Shown here in pieces: positions 1 to 8,856 of a DNA stretch of 44,482 nucleotides. How positions within the stretch are numbered: the first letter of the stretch is position 1; every line of letters begins with the position of its first letter. Made by a program: the position numbers and the translations under genes. A model generated the notes under the pieces. It saw only the letters and a list, made by a program, of their open reading frames with translations, made no database searches and had not been told where the DNA came from. The DNA is from Candidatus Firestoneibacteriota bacterium (GTDB lineage: Bacteria; Oederibacteriota; Muellerivitia; Muellerivitales; Muellerivitaceae). Location: positions 1-44,482 of the forward strand of contig JABDGD010000018.1 in assembly GCA_013286205.1 (NCBI GenBank). The letters are read 5' to 3'.

Positions 1-427
1 GAACGTCCTCGTAATAAGAACGGTTAAAAATACCGATACGGCCTCTTTGGGGCAGGGCTCTCATGTAGCGCCAGAGAAAGTTGTGGTCTAATTCATCCGG
101 GGTGGGTTTCTTGAAGTTGTGCACCATGCAACCCTGCGGGTTGAGGCCCGACATGACGTGGCGGATGATACCGTCTTTGCCCGCGGCGTCCATGGCTTGC
201 AGAATCACTAATACGCCGTAAGTGTCGCTGGCCCAGAGCAGGTTATGGGCCTGATTGAGGCTTTCAAGATTGCGGGAGAGGATTTTTTTGGCGATCTTTT
301 TAACGCGTTCCTCGCCGAACTTATCTAATAGGTCTTTATGAGAGGCCCAGCCCGGATCCAGTTCGTCAAAGGACATTTTCTTGCCCGGTTTCGCCATAAA
401 TTTGTTGAGGAAGCCTTTGCTGATCAT
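1..427 (-). CDS. Polyphosphate kinase 2 family protein (PPK2), 3' part outside window
   Basis: Reading the minus strand from the ATG at 425-427 gives about 142 residues before the window edge. The P-loop-like stretch [14 protein letters not shown] (Walker A of PPK2) is followed by [12 protein letters not shown], then ELDHNFLWR and [13 protein letters not shown], all typical of PPK2. These enzymes move phosphate between polyphosphate and nucleotides in the cytoplasm. The wording around the P-loop resembles the one-domain polyphosphate:nucleotide phosphotransferase branch, but the lid and C-terminus are missing, so donor and acceptor cannot be judged. A GGAGAG ribosome-binding site lies about 7 bases before the ATG. 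The gene diverges from the rhomboid gene. Confidence 0.9.
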   Translation of the reverse strand, partial: MISKGFLNKFMAKPGKKMSFDELDPGWASHKDLLDKFGEERVKKIAKKILSRNLESLNQAHNLLWASDTYGVLVILQAMDAAGKDGIIRHVMSGLNPQGCMVHNFKKPTPDELDHNFLWRYMRALPQRGRIGIFNRSYYEDV

Positions 428-568
428 GAACACTCTCCGAACTTTGAAATGAGGCCACACTATAGGCGAGGGGAGGCGGGCGAAAATCGCCCGAATATAG
501 GCTTTACTGAAAATTAACACGAGGCGGCGAGGATTGATTCCTAGATTTTTAAAGGTATTTATCGTAGT

Positions 569-1534
569 TTGAACCGCATGAACGACTCTGAACGCAAAAC
601 CGACTGGATTGATTGGGTAACTGAAGCCGCCGGAGTTCTCGGCATGAACAAAGTCAAAATCCGCTGGAAACTCATGTCCTGGCGGGATTCCTGGGGCCAG
701 TCGAAGCAACGCGCGGCTAATACCGTTGAGCAGGTCCAATACCGCCACAAAGTCTGCCCCCATTGCGGGACCCTTCAGGATGAATCCCATAAAACCTGCC
801 TTAACTGCGGCAAGCTATTATTGCCACACTGGCTAGAAGTACTCAAAAGAGTGGGGATTGGCCTGCCCCAAATACAGTCGGTTAGTTCTCTCCTGTCCCT
901 GGTGATGATCGTTATTTATCTGCGGATGGTGATGGTTCAGGGGCCCAGCGGGGTTTTGGCTTTCGACGCGGATACGCTGATTCGCTTTGGCGCCCACTGG
1001 CGGGAAGCTACAGCACAAGGCCAGTTTTGGCGCATCGCGACCGCCATCTTTTTACACGGTGGGCTGATGCACATCGCTTTTAACTTATTCGCTCTCATGC
1101 AGATCGGCCCCATTGTGGAACAAATCTTTGGCCGGGGACGGATGCTGTTTCTCTTTATGGTCACGGGGATTGTGGGCAATATCGCCAGCGAGATGACCAT
1201 GAATGTTTTAGCCATCGGCGCTTCGGGCGCCATCATGGGGCTCATTGGGGTCGCGGCGGGTTGGGGACAAAGAGACGGCACCCGAATGGGTCTGGGCGTG
1301 CGGGATCAAATGGTCAAGTGGCTGATCTATACCGTGGTATTTGGTTTTATGGTTCACGCGGATAACGCGGCGCACATCGGCGGTTTTGTGAGTGGCGCTC
1401 TTTTTGGCTACCTCTACAAACCCCGGTGGGGCGGTATGGCCCAGCATAACTTTCTTTATTGGGTGGAGACGAGTATTGGTGTGTTGCTGGCCGGGGCTAC
1501 TGTATTTTTAGTTTTCTTCGCGTCGAGTTTATAA
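569..1534 (+). CDS. Rhomboid family intramembrane serine protease with N-terminal zinc ribbon
   Basis: The 321-residue protein has a cytosolic N-terminus with two CxxC pairs (Cys63/66 and Cys77/80), a likely zinc ribbon, then a rhomboid core of about six membrane segments. Catalytic features are visible: HIAFN (His168, Asn172), GASG with the nucleophile Ser219, and AHIGG with His269. Rhomboids cleave membrane-protein segments inside the lipid bilayer; the substrate is unknown. The start is TTG 569, with an in-frame ATG at 578 as an alternative (three residues shorter); neither has a strong ribosome-binding site. The SDR gene follows after 17 bases, so the two are probably co-transcribed. Confidence 0.9.
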   Translation: MNRMNDSERKTDWIDWVTEAAGVLGMNKVKIRWKLMSWRDSWGQSKQRAANTVEQVQYRHKVCPHCGTLQDESHKTCLNCGKLLLPHWLEVLKRVGIGLPQIQSVSSLLSLVMIVIYLRMVMVQGPSGVLAFDADTLIRFGAHWREATAQGQFWRIATAIFLHGGLMHIAFNLFALMQIGPIVEQIFGRGRMLFLFMVTGIVGNIASEMTMNVLAIGASGAIMGLIGVAAGWGQRDGTRMGLGVRDQMVKWLIYTVVFGFMVHADNAAHIGGFVSGALFGYLYKPRWGGMAQHNFLYWVETSIGVLLAGATVFLVFFASSL

Positions 1535-1551
1535 GAAGTACGGAGGCGGAC

Positions 1552-2391
1552 ATGGCGGAACAAAAGCGGGTTTGGTTTATTACGGGTATCTCCGGCGGGT
1601 TCGGCAAATGCCTGGCGGAAGAAGTCATCAAGGCCGGCGACATAGTGGTGGGCACCCTTCGCAAAGCCGAGCAGGTCGAATACTTTAACCAACTCCATTC
1701 CGGTAAAGCCCTGGCCGTTCAGATGGATGTCACCAAGCCAACTCAAGTTCAAGAAGCGGTGGATAAAGCCATCGAAACCTATGGCCGCATCGACGTCGTG
1801 GTCAACAACGCGGGTTACGGACTGATGGGGACGGTCGAAGAAGTCAGCCTCACTGAGGCCCGGGATCTTTTTAAAACTAATGTGTTCGGTGTCATGAACG
1901 TGCTTCATTGTGTGCTGCCGCAGTTACGCAAGCAAAAGTCGGGGCATATTTTGCAAATGTCGTCGGTTTCCGGTTTTCGGGCTACTGGCGGGTTCGGGCT
2001 TTATAACGCCAGCAAGTTCGCCCTTGAGGGGTTGAGCGAGGCATTAGCGGCAGAAATGATTTCCTTTAATGTGAAGGTGACCATGGTGGAGCCGGGCCCC
2101 TTCCGTACCGCTTTCGCGGGTTCTTCTTTAAAGCGGGCCGAGAAGAAGATCGACGCTTATGACCCCACACCAGTGGGCGAGTGGATGAAACAGTTTCCCG
2201 AGCGCGACGGTAAACAGGATGGTGACCCGGTGAAGGCCGCTCAGCTCATGATTGAGGTAGTGAACAGCGCTAATCCGCCGCTCCGTATCCCCATGGGGCA
2301 GATCGCTTATGACGGTTTTAAGCGAAAGATTGAGAGTGTTGAGAAGGACATGGAAGCCTGGAAAGAAAAACTCATTAAAACGTCTTTTTAA
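1552..2391 (+). CDS. Classical short-chain dehydrogenase/reductase (SDR)
   Basis: The product has 279 residues from ATG 1552, which follows GGAGG with good spacing; the frame is open further upstream but overlaps the rhomboid gene. Classical SDR marks are present: TGISGGFG cofactor loop (residues 11-18), NNAG (85-88), Ser138 and YNASK (Tyr151, Lys155). After the active site come the VEPGPFRT stretch and a C-terminal helix, typical of the subgroup often annotated as retinol dehydrogenase or oxidoreductase. It is a soluble NAD(P)-dependent enzyme acting on an alcohol/ketone; the substrate cannot be read from sequence. Confidence 0.9.
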   Translation: MAEQKRVWFITGISGGFGKCLAEEVIKAGDIVVGTLRKAEQVEYFNQLHSGKALAVQMDVTKPTQVQEAVDKAIETYGRIDVVVNNAGYGLMGTVEEVSLTEARDLFKTNVFGVMNVLHCVLPQLRKQKSGHILQMSSVSGFRATGGFGLYNASKFALEGLSEALAAEMISFNVKVTMVEPGPFRTAFAGSSLKRAEKKIDAYDPTPVGEWMKQFPERDGKQDGDPVKAAQLMIEVVNSANPPLRIPMGQIAYDGFKRKIESVEKDMEAWKEKLIKTSF

Positions 2392-2484
2392 CCACAGAGT
2401 TACACAGAGTAAGTCGTTAGAATCTCTTTAAAATTAATGATTTAACTCCGTGTACTCTGTGCGCCGCCGCAGGCGGCCCGTGGT
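2391..2484. repeat. Palindromic GGAGT-type intergenic repeat, copy 1
   Basis: The left arm (2391-2410, ACCACAGAGTTACACAGAGT) pairs imperfectly with the right arm (2446-2484), which reads ACTCCGTGTACTCTGTG, a GC-rich block (2461-2478) and then CCGTGGT. The same modules occur in copy 2 at 10478-10584. It starts directly after the SDR stop codon, so it would form a long hairpin in the 3' end of that transcript. The rest of this 181-base gap holds nothing I recognise apart from the ribosome-binding region of the next gene. Confidence 0.75.
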
Positions 2485-2572
2485 GAAAGCCTTGTGTTTA
2501 CATTGATTTGGGTGTTCCGGTGGTGTAAAAAGGTTGTCCATTTCCGAGGGTTTTAATGAAAGGGCAGTACTC

Positions 2573-4837
2573 ATGAGCGAAAACATCAGCTGGAAAGCCA
2601 AACTACAAGACAAGATGCCCCAAGATTGGGCCAAAGAAATCGACGAATTCGAAGCCAATATCGAACTCAACAAACAAGGCAAAATGGAAGCCCGCGTTTT
2701 CGCGGAAACCCGTCTGCGCCGAGGCGCTTACGGCCAACGCTATGACAACGGCCACCGTAACGACGGTAAGCAAATCCGCCAGTTGAAGTACCCTAACCAG
2801 GGTATGTTTAAGGGTCCCGATACCCATTGGGACGCGCCGGGCATGGAACGTATCAAGTTTCCCTGGGGCGGTATTACCGCTGACCAGCTGGAAGTGATGG
2901 CGGACCTGGCGGAAGAGTATTCCGACGGTATCGGACACATCACCACCCGTCAGGACTTTCAACTTCACTTCATACATATAGAGGACACGCCGGATATCAT
3001 GCGCCGTTTGGCCGCGGTGGGTATTACCACCCGCGAAGCCTGCGGTAACAGCGTTCGTAACGTCACCGCCTGTCCCTTAGCCGGTGTTTGCAACACCCAG
3101 GCTTTTGATGTGACTCCCCATTCGAAAGCCATCTTCCAGTTCATGCTGGGCCACCCTGACGCCCAGGACTTTGGCCGCAAATTCAAAATCGCTTTCTCGG
3201 GCTGCCCGGGTGAGGGCTGCGGTTTGGTGAACATGCATGACATGGGCTTTATCGCCAAGAAGGTCATGGTGAACGGCAAAGAAACCAGAGCCTTTGATGT
3301 TTACGTCGGCGGCGGTTTGGGCCCGGTGCCCTATAACGCCAAGCTCTTGTTTGAAAACCACCCCGAAGATGAAATCTTGCCGGCGACCCAAGCGGTGGCC
3401 CGTGTGTATGGCCGCTTAGGCGAAAAGAAAATCCGCGGTATGGCCCGTATCAAGTTCCTCGTGGCCAAACTGGGCATTGAAGAATTCCGCAAGCTGGTCG
3501 TTGAAGAACGCAAAATTCTGCCTCACGATCCCCGCTGGACGACGCTGATTCCGGAATGCGCTAAAGAACAAGAAACGGCCGCGCACAAACCGTCCGAACT
3601 CAAAGACGGTAAATATCCCGAGGGTTTTGTGAAATGGGCCAAGACGAACGCCTATAAGCAAATTCAACCGGGCTACACCACGGTTTATGTGAAGGTTCCG
3701 CTGGGCGATTTAACGTCCAAACAATTACGCGGTCTGGCTGAATTGTCCCGTACCTTCGTGAAGGACACGGTTCGTACCTCGGTGGAGCAAAATCTTTTGT
3801 TCCGCTGGGTCAGCAACGCCGACTTGCCGGCTTTCTACGAAGCCCTGGGCAAGCTGGGTTTGAACGAAGCCAACGCGAATACGATTTCGGATATCACTTC
3901 CTGCCCGGGTACGGACACCTGTAAGTTGGGTATCTCCGCTTCCCGTGGTCTGGCCCGTGAACTTTCCCGCCAGCTCGATAAAGAAATGGAATCGCTTCCT
4001 CAAGAAGTGAAAGATTTGAAACTCAAAGTCAGCGGCTGTCCCAACTCTTGCGGTCAGCATCCGATGTCGGACCTGGGCTTTTACGGGGTTTCCCGTAAGT
4101 CTGGCTCCTACGCGGTGCCGCATTTCCAAATGGTCATCGGCGGCGAATGGACGAACAACGGCGGCACTTACGGTATGGCCGTGGCCGCGGTTCCTTCCAA
4201 GCGCATTCCCCAGGCCATGAGACGCCTGACGGATAAATACGTGAAGGAACGTCAAAAAGACGAGAACTTCCAAAAGTTCATCGCCCGTATCGGCAAAGTG
4301 GAAATTAAGAACGTCTTGCAAGACCTGACTGTTCTTCCGACCCACGACGCGGAGCCTGAATTGTTCACCGACTGGGGCGACCCGCGCGAATACACCATTG
4401 CTGATATCGGCAAGGGCGAATGCGCCGGCGAAATTGTGACCCCGGCTGAATTTTCCACGACCGCCGCTGAAAGCAAAGTGTTCGAGGCCCAGCTCAAGCT
4501 GGACGCCAAGGATTACAAGGGAGCGGTGGCTTTGTCCTATGACTCCATGGTTCATGCCGCTGAAGCGGTCATTCGTAATCACAACCGTGAATACGTGGGC
4601 GACGCGGATACAACCGTCGATATTTTCCGCAAGTCCTTCTTCAACACGGGTGTGTTTGTGAAGCACGTGAATAACACCCAGTTCGCGGCGTTTCTCTTTA
4701 AAGCGCACGACAACAAGCTGGCCAATCCCAATCCGGATGAAGCTCACCGGCAAGTGGAAGAAGCCCAGCTCTATTTAGAAGCGGTTTACAGCTATATGAA
4801 CAACGCCGAACCGGGCCCCGTGCCCGCGGCCAAGTAA
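2573..4837 (+). CDS. Siroheme-dependent nitrite/sulfite reductase with C-terminal HEPN-like domain
   Basis: The 754-residue protein has the duplicated ferredoxin-like/siroheme fold of assimilatory sulfite and nitrite reductases. The C-terminal half has the usual [4Fe-4S]-siroheme ligands C444-x5-C450 and C489-x3-C493 (SGCPNSCGQH). The first half carries a second set, C167-x5-C173 and C211-x4-C216. Residues about 630-743 form an extra helical region resembling HEPN domains (ALSYDSMVHAAEAVIRN), making the protein longer than E. coli CysI (about 570). Electrons probably come from ferredoxin or a separate flavoprotein, as no reductase domain is present. ATG 2573 was chosen (AGGG upstream); TTG 2534 would add 13 residues. 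Sulfite versus nitrite specificity is unresolved. The next gene begins 9 bases later. Confidence 0.88.
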   Translation: MSENISWKAKLQDKMPQDWAKEIDEFEANIELNKQGKMEARVFAETRLRRGAYGQRYDNGHRNDGKQIRQLKYPNQGMFKGPDTHWDAPGMERIKFPWGGITADQLEVMADLAEEYSDGIGHITTRQDFQLHFIHIEDTPDIMRRLAAVGITTREACGNSVRNVTACPLAGVCNTQAFDVTPHSKAIFQFMLGHPDAQDFGRKFKIAFSGCPGEGCGLVNMHDMGFIAKKVMVNGKETRAFDVYVGGGLGPVPYNAKLLFENHPEDEILPATQAVARVYGRLGEKKIRGMARIKFLVAKLGIEEFRKLVVEERKILPHDPRWTTLIPECAKEQETAAHKPSELKDGKYPEGFVKWAKTNAYKQIQPGYTTVYVKVPLGDLTSKQLRGLAELSRTFVKDTVRTSVEQNLLFRWVSNADLPAFYEALGKLGLNEANANTISDITSCPGTDTCKLGISASRGLARELSRQLDKEMESLPQEVKDLKLKVSGCPNSCGQHPMSDLGFYGVSRKSGSYAVPHFQMVIGGEWTNNGGTYGMAVAAVPSKRIPQAMRRLTDKYVKERQKDENFQKFIARIGKVEIKNVLQDLTVLPTHDAEPELFTDWGDPREYTIADIGKGECAGEIVTPAEFSTTAAESKVFEAQLKLDAKDYKGAVALSYDSMVHAAEAVIRNHNREYVGDADTTVDIFRKSFFNTGVFVKHVNNTQFAAFLFKAHDNKLANPNPDEAHRQVEEAQLYLEAVYSYMNNAEPGPVPAAK

Positions 4838-4846
4838 GGAACATTC

Positions 4847-5422
4847 ATGGACTTCCACAAGATTAACGTTAAGTTTTTCGCCGAAAAGGGTTCGGAACTT
4901 TCCTTGCACAGCTTTATCCCGGTATTCCACCGCTGGATTCAAGAAGACAAGCTGGAAGGCTTTTTGGTCGACGTGACCGAATACACCCACGTGCAGGAAG
5001 GCCCGGGCGTGTTGATCATCGCGCAGGAAGCTAACTACAGCGTCGATGAAGCCGAAGGCAAACGCGGCTTTATGCTCGCTCAAAAACGCGTCCCCGAAAA
5101 GAAAGCCGAAGAGCACTTCAAAACCGCTTTCCGCCGCTGCTTGCAAGCCGCTTCTTTTCTGGAAAACGAAAAAGAATTCGCGGGCAAGCTGAAGTTCGCT
5201 ACGGGTCATTTCGAAGTGACGATTAATGACCGCTTAGCCGCTCCGGCTGGCAGTGCTTCTCAAGCCGCCATTGAAAAAGTCCTGAAGCCTTTCTTGGATG
5301 GTCTTTACGGCTCTGGTTCTTATCAGCTCACTGGCGAAAAAGACGCTAAGAAATTGGCGGGTTTTGTGGTTAAGGTGAACACCAACCCCGAGGCATCGGC
5401 TTTATTGGCTAAGTTGAAATAA
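4847..5422 (+). CDS. Conserved hypothetical protein, partner of the sulfite/nitrite reductase
   Basis: The soluble 191-residue protein starts at ATG 4847 after AAGGAA, only 9 bases behind the reductase gene, so the two share a transcript. It has no signal peptide or membrane segment. The N-terminus (MDFHKINVKFFAE, then LHSFIPVFHRWIQ) and the stretch VTEYTHVQEGPGVLI resemble a family I recall next to such reductases with no assigned role. The sequence shows no metal ligands or nucleotide-binding motif. An accessory or assembly role is inferred from position alone. A strong terminator follows. Confidence 0.8.
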   Translation: MDFHKINVKFFAEKGSELSLHSFIPVFHRWIQEDKLEGFLVDVTEYTHVQEGPGVLIIAQEANYSVDEAEGKRGFMLAQKRVPEKKAEEHFKTAFRRCLQAASFLENEKEFAGKLKFATGHFEVTINDRLAAPAGSASQAAIEKVLKPFLDGLYGSGSYQLTGEKDAKKLAGFVVKVNTNPEASALLAKLK

Positions 5423-5440
5423 ACGGTTTGGTATTATCGA

Positions 5441-5473
5441 AGCCGGTACTCTAAAGGGTGCCGGCTTTTTTAT
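5441..5473 (+). terminator. Intrinsic terminator after the reductase operon
   Basis: An 11-bp stem (AGCCGGTACTC with GGGTGCCGGCT, two G-T pairs) with loop TAAA is followed at once by a run of seven T. It separates the reductase operon from the SIR2-like gene. Confidence 0.9.
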
Positions 5474-5497
5474 TTTCTCAATTTCCAGAAGGCGCTA

Positions 5498-6520
5498 ATG
5501 ATTAAGAATAAAACGGTATTTGTTTTAGGGGCTGGGGCAAGCAAGCCTTATGGTTACCCCACTGGGGAAGAATTGTTTAAAGAAGTATTGCGCCTCGAAA
5601 AACACCCTGGGTTTTTAAATTTTTTGAATAAAGCCTTTCCTTCTCATGAGGTTATAGCTCTTTCGGGAATCAGGAGGACTGAAACTAAGAAAAAGAAAAC
5701 ACAGCATGAATTCGAAAAGTTCATAGATGAGTTGGCGAATAGTGGTTTAGTTTCTGTAGATAGTTTTATTGAAAAACGACAAACGCATTCGGCATTTTGT
5801 AAGTTCGCAATTGCTTATTTGTTACTCGAAAGAGAGTGGCATAATCCTTCTAATACGGCGCTCATAGAAAATTCCGACTGGTATAGATATCTTTTTTCTA
5901 AGCTTTTGAACGGAAAAAGTTTTGAAGAAACACTAGAAAACAATGTTTCCTTTATTACTTTTAATTATGACGTTTCTTTTGATAGCTTTTTTACAAGAGC
6001 GCTTGTTCATCAGTACCCTAATTGTGATCGAGGTAAATATTTCTCTAAAAATCCAATAATTCATATGCATGGAAATATAAGAACCTCAGAGTTCATTAAA
6101 ATTAATGAATTAGTAGACTTTACTAACGTTGAATGTGCGCAAAAAGTTTTAGAGTTTAGTAAAAATATAAATTTTTATTTTGAATCCGCTTCAACGGAGG
6201 CAATTGCACTGGCGCGAAAGGAACTGTCTGAGGCGCACAATGTGTTTTTTTTAGGATTTGGTTTTTTGCCAGATAACATGGATAAGTTGAAGGTTAATTG
6301 GGTCAATGATCTGGATGGAAAGCACACGAATCCCTTGCTTACTAAATATTACGGAACTGCTTTTGGTTTGGAAGAAGCTGAGGCGATGAAGGTGTTAGAA
6401 GATAATAAGGTTCCTTATAACCATAACTACCCTCGTGGTGACTCAAGAAGGGCCAAGTTGGAACTTGTTGATTGCGATTGCTTGTCTTTAATTAAACAAA
6501 ATGTAACTCTGCTTAAGTAA
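5498..6520 (+). CDS. SIR2-like NAD-binding domain protein, probable anti-phage effector
   Basis: The 340-residue protein shows the SIR2 fold signature: FVLGAGASKPYGYPTG (GAGAS at 11-15), TFNYD (154-158), IHMHGN (His189/His191) and FFLGFGF (250-256). Such SIR2-like domains (as in Thoeris ThsA and DSR proteins) often hydrolyse NAD+ to stop phage growth. No second known domain is obvious. The gene is clearly AT-richer than its neighbours, with AAA/TTT/ATA-rich codons, and is bounded by a terminator upstream and a convergent gene downstream, consistent with recent acquisition. The start is ATG 5498 after AGAAGG. No partner gene is adjacent, so it may act alone. A deacylase role is less likely. 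Confidence 0.85.
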   Translation: MIKNKTVFVLGAGASKPYGYPTGEELFKEVLRLEKHPGFLNFLNKAFPSHEVIALSGIRRTETKKKKTQHEFEKFIDELANSGLVSVDSFIEKRQTHSAFCKFAIAYLLLEREWHNPSNTALIENSDWYRYLFSKLLNGKSFEETLENNVSFITFNYDVSFDSFFTRALVHQYPNCDRGKYFSKNPIIHMHGNIRTSEFIKINELVDFTNVECAQKVLEFSKNINFYFESASTEAIALARKELSEAHNVFFLGFGFLPDNMDKLKVNWVNDLDGKHTNPLLTKYYGTAFGLEEAEAMKVLEDNKVPYNHNYPRGDSRRAKLELVDCDCLSLIKQNVTLLK

Positions 6521-6531
6521 TTTTTTTGAAA

Positions 6532-7011
6532 CTATCCCCCGTAGCTCCAACCTGTCGATTCCAGTTTTAGTGGCCCATTAGCAGAACCCAATTCCGCTTC
6601 AATCACTTCGGCCACGACCACCGCATGGTCGCCTTGCTCCACAATATCCGTAATCGTGCACTCCAAATAACCCGCCATGTGGGGGAACATCGGCAATTTA
6701 TGCAGGGGACTGCGGACAAAAGCTTCGCCGGCGATAGAGCTTTCGGCGGGGTCAGTATGCTTAAAGAACTTCTGCGCGATCTCTTTTTGATTTTCCCCTA
6801 AATAATTCAAAATGAAATTCTTGGATTGCTTTAAGATCTCGAAGGTTTGGCTGTCGGCCCGAACGCCTAAGGCGATCAATGGTGGTTTGAAGGAAGCCTG
6901 GGTGACCCAGCTGACGGTGGAGGAAGCGGTTTTGCCGTTGGCTTCGGCGGTCAAAACATAGAGCGCGTGTGGAATCATTTGCAGGAGTTTTTTCTTGGCG
7001 GATTCGTTCAT
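6532..7011 (-). CDS. Flavin reductase-like FMN-binding protein
   Basis: The 159-residue single-domain protein resembles the flavin reductase/DIM6-NTAB family: MIPHALYVLTA near the start, then ASSTVSWVTQASFKPPLIALGV, whose pattern is the FMN-binding strand, and GYLECTI further on. Such proteins use NAD(P)H to reduce flavin, or simply hold FMN as a flavoredoxin. The start has GAGGAA about 5 bases upstream. It is transcribed alone and toward the SIR2-like gene, with 11 bases between the two stop codons. The 154-base divergent gap on its other side (7012-7165) contains a weak 6-bp hairpin (7076-7095) but no promoter I would call. Confidence 0.85.
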   Translation of the reverse strand: MNESAKKKLLQMIPHALYVLTAEANGKTASSTVSWVTQASFKPPLIALGVRADSQTFEILKQSKNFILNYLGENQKEIAQKFFKHTDPAESSIAGEAFVRSPLHKLPMFPHMAGYLECTITDIVEQGDHAVVVAEVIEAELGSANGPLKLESTGWSYGG

Positions 7012-7165
7012 AGGTTCCTCTTTAATAAAGTGAAGATAGTCTGCGGATATAGGCGCATTTTATCAAGACTTTAAGCCCTTTTGAGCGCTAAAGGGGGTGG
7101 AGGCTTGAGCGGGGCCATGTTAAACTTCCAATCCGTTGCGGTGTCAACGCTCGAAAGGCTGAATT

Positions 7166-7882
7166 TTGGAACCCTACGACATTCTTAAAGAACTCGTTGA
7201 ATTACAACGCTTAGACTCGGGTTTAGATGACCTGGAGAAGCATAAGAAGAAGTTTTTGAATGATATCGCGGCGCTTGATGCCAATGTCAAAGCTTCCCAG
7301 AACCAATTACAAAGCGAAAAGAAGAAACTCGAAGAGTTGGTCAAACAGCGCAAAACCCTCGAAATTGAAACGGGAACTTTGGATTCCCATATCGCTAAGT
7401 ACATCAAACAGCAGAATGACGTCAAAAATAGTGAGCAGGTTACCGCGTTGGGCCAGGAAATTGAAAAGAGCAAGCTGGCGAAAGCTCAGGCTGAGGACAA
7501 GATGATGGAAATCCTCTTACAGGAGGATGAGCAAAAGATTGTGATTAAAACCACAACGCAAACTTTGAGTGATGAGGAAAAAAAGGCCGTTGAGGATAAG
7601 GCTTACGCCCAGACAAAGATTAACGATTGCGACAAGGCCATCGAGGATAAAAAGCAGGAAAGAGCCGCTCAATTAGCCAAGGTGGAGGCCCCTTATGACC
7701 GCGGCTACGAAAACATACGCAACAAGGGAAAGAAAATAGCGGTAGCCCAGGTGTCCGAAGATAATATGTGTGGTGGTTGTAATATGAATGTGGCACCCCA
7801 GGTGCTGCATGATATCCGTAAAAAAGACGCGATCATCAACTGTCAGTGCGGCCGCTACTTATATATCAAGGAATACGCATGA
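7166..7882 (+). CDS. Coiled-coil protein with C-terminal C4 zinc ribbon (zf-RING_7 / DUF164-like)
   Basis: The 238-residue protein is mostly a long charged coiled coil (about 10-175) ending in a zinc ribbon: Cys202-x2-Cys205 (MCGGC) and Cys226-x-Cys228 (CQCGRYLY). The second pair is one residue tighter than the usual CxxC. The family is widespread and thought to bind nucleic acid or act as a scaffold; the role here is unknown. Translation starts at TTG 7166 after AAAGG. Its stop overlaps the start of kdsD (ATGA), so the two are translationally coupled, and it is the first gene of the LPS operon. Confidence 0.88.
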   Translation: MEPYDILKELVELQRLDSGLDDLEKHKKKFLNDIAALDANVKASQNQLQSEKKKLEELVKQRKTLEIETGTLDSHIAKYIKQQNDVKNSEQVTALGQEIEKSKLAKAQAEDKMMEILLQEDEQKIVIKTTTQTLSDEEKKAVEDKAYAQTKINDCDKAIEDKKQERAAQLAKVEAPYDRGYENIRNKGKKIAVAQVSEDNMCGGCNMNVAPQVLHDIRKKDAIINCQCGRYLYIKEYA

Positions 7883-8844
7883 GCATTTCTACCGCGAAGC
7901 GGGTTTTAACAATTGAAGCCCAGGGTCTTTTACAGTTGTCCAAAAAGATCGGAAAGTCTTTTGAACGGGCGGTTCAGCTGATTCTCAAGAGCCGTGGACG
8001 AGTAGTAGTGACGGGTATGGGCAAGTCGGGGTTGGTGGGGCACAAAATTAGCGCCACTTTATCCTCAACGGGTACACCTTCTCTTTTCTTAAGCCCGGCG
8101 GAAGCGCTGCATGGCGACATGGGACGCGTGACCAAGGGCGATGTGATTTTGGCGATTTCTAATAGCGGCGAGACGGATGAACTGAAAAGTCTTTTACCGC
8201 ATCTCAAACGTATGGGCTGCAAAATTATCCTCTTCACGGGCAACCTTTCTTCCGCTTTAGCCAAGCTGGGCGATGTGGTGATTGACGCGAGTGTGAGTAA
8301 AGAAGCCTGTCCTTTAAATCTTTCGCCGACAGCTAGCACGACCGCCGCTTTGGGTTTGGGTGACGCTTTGGCGATTGCCTTGCTGGAAAAACACGGTTTT
8401 ACGGAAAGAGATTTTGCTTTGTTTCATCCGGGCGGTGATTTAGGCCGTCGTCTTCATTTGAAAGTCGCTGACATCATGCGTAAGGGTTCTCAAATTCCTC
8501 AGGTTCCGTTGAAGGCTTCTTTTGAGATGATCGTGAAACAAATTAACGCTAAAAAAGTCGGCTGTACTTTGGTGGTGGAGAAAAATCAGCTCAAAGGAAT
8601 CATTGTGGACGGTGACTTGCGCCGCGCTCTTTTGAAGAATGCCGACATTCGTAAATGGAATGCCAATAATTTAAAGACGCCTCGTCCGAGCACGATTTCG
8701 GCGGAAACCACTTTGGCTCACGCGCTTCAACTCATGGAAGAGAAGACGATCTATCAATTGATTGTGGTCGATAGCCGTAAAAAGCCAGTGGGACTGGTTC
8801 ATTTGCATGACCTGCTGGGTCGTGGTCAGATTCAGATAGGCTAA
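7879..8844 (+). CDS. kdsD: D-arabinose 5-phosphate isomerase (SIS plus two CBS domains)
   Basis: KdsD interconverts ribulose 5-phosphate and arabinose 5-phosphate, the first step to Kdo of LPS. The 321-residue length matches the family. The N-terminal SIS domain holds VVTGMGKSG (43-51), ISNSGETDE (93-101) and FHPGGDLGRRL (182-192), and a pair of CBS domains fills about 197-321. ATG 7879 overlaps the previous stop (ATGA) and has AAGGAA upstream, so it is preferred over in-frame upstream starts. kdsC follows, separated only by an inverted-repeat element, which supports Kdo synthesis rather than another sugar isomerase role. Confidence 0.95.
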   Translation: MSISTAKRVLTIEAQGLLQLSKKIGKSFERAVQLILKSRGRVVVTGMGKSGLVGHKISATLSSTGTPSLFLSPAEALHGDMGRVTKGDVILAISNSGETDELKSLLPHLKRMGCKIILFTGNLSSALAKLGDVVIDASVSKEACPLNLSPTASTTAALGLGDALAIALLEKHGFTERDFALFHPGGDLGRRLHLKVADIMRKGSQIPQVPLKASFEMIVKQINAKKVGCTLVVEKNQLKGIIVDGDLRRALLKNADIRKWNANNLKTPRPSTISAETTLAHALQLMEEKTIYQLIVVDSRKKPVGLVHLHDLLGRGQIQIG

Positions 8845-8856
8845 CTGATAATTTTG

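Noticed and set aside
3725..4753. A 342-codon open frame on the minus strand inside the sulfite/nitrite reductase gene
   Set aside because: It lies antisense to a clearly conserved gene with known motifs; its translation is low-complexity Arg/His/Val/Gly and matches no family.
7076..7095. Hairpin CCCTTT/AAAGGG in the divergent gap after the flavin reductase start
   Set aside because: Only 6 bp and not placed as a terminator or operator for either gene.
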